33,899 bases of DNA, taken from contig NZ_JAJNDV010000008.1 of NCBI RefSeq assembly GCF_021043375.1, positions 139,573 through 173,471 on the forward strand. Direction: 5' to 3'. A program made the translations under genes and the position numbers. The notes beneath the pieces are model-generated. The model did no database searches. It was not told where the DNA came from and saw only the letters and a program-made list of their open reading frames with translations. This DNA is from Sphingomonas sp. IC-56. GTDB lineage: Bacteria; Pseudomonadota; Alphaproteobacteria; Sphingomonadales; Sphingomonadaceae. Below, one piece after another: positions 32,089 through 33,899 of the stretch (the first letter of the stretch is position 1; each line of letters opens with the position of its first letter).

Positions 32089-33723
32089 ATGCGCCTCGCC
32101 GTTTCCGCCCTAGCCCTTCTGCTCGCCGGCACCGCCGCCTCGGCGCAGACCGCGCCGGCCCTGTCGCTCGACACGCTCAAGACCGTCACCAAGACGCTCT
32201 CGTCCGACGAGTTCGAGGGCCGCGCCCCCGCCACCGCGGGCGAAGACAAGACCGTCCGCTACCTGGTCGAGCGTTTCCAGAAGGCGGGACTGAAGCCCGG
32301 CAACAAGGGCAGCTGGGTCCAGGACGTGCCGCTGGTCGAGATCACCGGCAGCAACGTGCAGCCGCTCACCTTCACTGGCGGCAAGACCCCAGTAAGCCTG
32401 GCCTACCGCAAGGACATGGTCGTCGCGACCTATCAGGTGACACCGCGCACGCAGGTCGCGAATAGCGACGTTGTGTTCGTCGGCTACGGCATCAATGCGC
32501 CCGAGCGCGGCTGGAACGATTATGCCGGGGTGGACGTGAAGGGGAAGACAGTCGTCATCCTGATCAACGATCCCGATTGGCAGACGCAGGGTTTGGAGGG
32601 CACCTTCGGCGGCCGCGCCATGACTTATTACGGCCGCTGGACCTACAAATATGAGGAAGCCGCCCGCCAGGGCGCGGCCGCGGCGATCATCGTCCATGAT
32701 ACCGAACCGGCCGCCTATGGCTGGGGCGTCGTCCAGTCGAGCTGGACCGGCCCGCAGCTGGAACAGGACACGCCGGGCAATCACATGGACCAGTCCAAGG
32801 CGATCGGATGGATTCAGCTGGACGCTGCCAAGGCGCTCTTCGCCAGCGCGGGCAAGGATTATGCGAGCATGGCCGAAGCGGCGAAGCGCAAGGGCTTCAA
32901 GGCCGTGCCGCTGGGCGTGAAGGCGTCGGTCAGCTTCGACAATGCGATCCGCCGCCAGGCATCGAAGAACGTGGTCGGCATCCTGCCAGGCAGCGAGCGC
33001 CCCGACGAAGTGGTGCTCTATTCCGCGCATTGGGATCATCTCGGCCGCTGCGACGCCGTAAACGGCGACGACATCTGCAACGGCGCGCTCGACAATGCGT
33101 CGGGCACCGCGGGTCTGGTTGCGCTGGCGGAGGCGCAGGTGAAAGCGGGCGCGGCCAAGCGATCCATGGCGTTCCTGGCGGTGACGGGTGAGGAATCCGG
33201 TCTGCTTGGCTCCAAATTCTACGCCGAAAACCCGATCTTTCCGCTCAACAAGACCGTGGGCGGCGTCAACATGGACGGGGTCAACATCATCGGCCGCACC
33301 AAGGATTTCGTGCTGATTGGCGTAGGCAAGTCCGAGCTGGAGGACATGGTGAAGCCGATCGTCGCGGCGCAGGACCGCGTGATCGTGCCTGAACCGACGC
33401 CGGAAAAGGGCTTCTACTATCGCTCCGACCATTTCAGCATGGCGAAGCTGGGTGTGCCGATGCTCTATGGCGAAAGCGGCGAAGATCTGCGCGTGGGCGG
33501 CAAGGAAGCCGGCCACAGGGCGTCCGAAGACTATATCGAGCATCGCTACCACAAGCCGCAGGACGAATATTCAGACAGCTGGAACTGGGACGGCGCGGTG
33601 GAGGATCTCGGCATCTTCTACACCCTCGGCCGCCAGCTGGCGGAAGGCAGCACCTGGCCAAACTGGTACCCCACCGCCGAATTCCGCGCCATCCGCGACA
33701 AGAGCCGGGCCGGGGTGAAGTAA
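32089..33723 (+). CDS. Secreted M28-family zinc peptidase
   Basis: The product is 544 aa with a signal peptide (cleavage near ASA-Q, residue 19-20). A region around 110-275 looks like a protease-associated (PA) domain inserted before the catalytic part, as in many M28 aminopeptidases. The two-zinc site is visible: His314 (SAHWDHLG), Asp335 (ALDNASGT), catalytic Glu368 with ligand Glu369 (GEESG), Asp396 (NMDGVN) and His448 (RSDHFS). It probably trims peptides in the periplasm or outside. ATG 32089 follows CAGGAG by 7 bases. A long hairpin repeat follows the stop. Confidence 0.92.
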   Translation: MRLAVSALALLLAGTAASAQTAPALSLDTLKTVTKTLSSDEFEGRAPATAGEDKTVRYLVERFQKAGLKPGNKGSWVQDVPLVEITGSNVQPLTFTGGKTPVSLAYRKDMVVATYQVTPRTQVANSDVVFVGYGINAPERGWNDYAGVDVKGKTVVILINDPDWQTQGLEGTFGGRAMTYYGRWTYKYEEAARQGAAAAIIVHDTEPAAYGWGVVQSSWTGPQLEQDTPGNHMDQSKAIGWIQLDAAKALFASAGKDYASMAEAAKRKGFKAVPLGVKASVSFDNAIRRQASKNVVGILPGSERPDEVVLYSAHWDHLGRCDAVNGDDICNGALDNASGTAGLVALAEAQVKAGAAKRSMAFLAVTGEESGLLGSKFYAENPIFPLNKTVGGVNMDGVNIIGRTKDFVLIGVGKSELEDMVKPIVAAQDRVIVPEPTPEKGFYYRSDHFSMAKLGVPMLYGESGEDLRVGGKEAGHRASEDYIEHRYHKPQDEYSDSWNWDGAVEDLGIFYTLGRQLAEGSTWPNWYPTAEFRAIRDKSRAGVK

Positions 33724-33730
33724 GCTTAAA

Positions 33731-33862
33731 TCCTCCCCGGTACGGGGAGGGGGACCAGCGAAGCTGGTGGAGGGGGTAGTCTCCACAGGCGATGTCCCAT
33801 GAGGCGAATACCCCTCCACCACCAGCTAGCGCTGGCGGTCCCCCTCCCCCTCCGGGGGAGGA
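33731..33862. repeat. Large compound inverted repeat, family B
   Basis: Arms 33731-33776 and 33811-33862 are inverted copies. Each holds nested hairpins: TCCTCCCCGGTACGGGGAGGG with a GACCAGCGAAGCTGG element, and on the other side ACCAGCTAGCGCTGGCGGTCC and CCCTCCGGGGGAGGA. The spacer is ~34 bases. It lies directly after the M28 peptidase stop. GC-rich modules of this form are dispersed in sphingomonad and caulobacter genomes as I recall; only this copy is in the window. Confidence 0.85.
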
Positions 33863-33899
33863 TCTAAGATGCCGCCGATCAGCGCTCTCTTGAACGTTA

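Noticed and set aside
33869..33899. ATG near the right edge as the start of a new gene, or the reverse strand as a gene end
   Set aside because: Only about ten codons are visible on either strand, with no ribosome site; it cannot be decided.

Overview
This looks like ordinary chromosome from a GC-rich alphaproteobacterium, most likely Sphingomonadales (Sphingomonas or a close relative). The reasons are a Shemin-type 5-aminolevulinate synthase (hemA), MipZ for division-site placement, glutathione-dependent formaldehyde oxidation, strong codon-position GC bias, GGAAC-N16-CGTT promoters of the alphaproteobacterial general stress sigma factor, and repeated hairpins of a kind I associate with sphingomonad genomes. 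I see no phage, transposase, CRISPR array or obvious genomic island. All genes except the cut one at the left edge appear intact.

Layout. 1-109 is the cut end of a rightward gene. 246-5491 is a peptidase group: oligopeptidase B (leftward), a secreted trypsin-like protease and an M24 Xaa-Pro aminopeptidase. 5524-6617 has a hairpin repeat, a tiny basic protein, tRNA-Thr(GGT) and a secreted unknown protein. 6735-9923 is a formaldehyde operon (adhC, fghA, NADH:ferredoxin-type reductase). 9974-11393 holds a TraB/GumN-like protein and a small membrane protein. 11515-14978 runs leftward: ExoX-like exonuclease, phosphomanno/phosphoglucomutase, then the mipZ and J-domain gene pair. 15058-16276 holds panC and a Sel1-repeat protein. 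16407-18983 is topA (leftward). 19178-21799 is a carboxylesterase plus DUF4403 membrane protein, both rightward. dprA and plsY (leftward) and murI (rightward) follow. 24838-26510 is hemA plus a DUF695 protein. 26592-29874 is a repeat lipoprotein (leftward) and the rpiB-glyA-nrdR-trmJ operon. 29943-31298 has a small secreted protein, a one-domain chorismate mutase and rpsD. The right edge has a second repeat lipoprotein, an M28 peptidase and a large compound inverted repeat.

How genes work together. adhC and fghA turn S-hydroxymethylglutathione into formate and glutathione, and glyA supplies one-carbon units. rpiB, glyA, nrdR and trmJ are packed with overlapping or nearly touching ends, as in one transcript. 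plsY and dprA overlap and topA is the expected next gene, but the esterase/DUF4403 pair lies between, behind stress-type promoter sequences.

Most interesting signals: (1) in four gaps between convergent genes there is a long inverted repeat of one or two related families, while two other convergent pairs have no gap and share stop-codon bases (CTAG, TTAG); (2) one exact and two near matches to an EcfG stress promoter; (3) two lipoproteins built from 11-residue LEA-like repeats; (4) a 14-bp perfect palindrome upstream of the phosphomannomutase gene and a 12-bp-arm inverted repeat in the rpsD/chorismate mutase divergent region. I do not see a clear-cut new multi-gene defence or mobile system.
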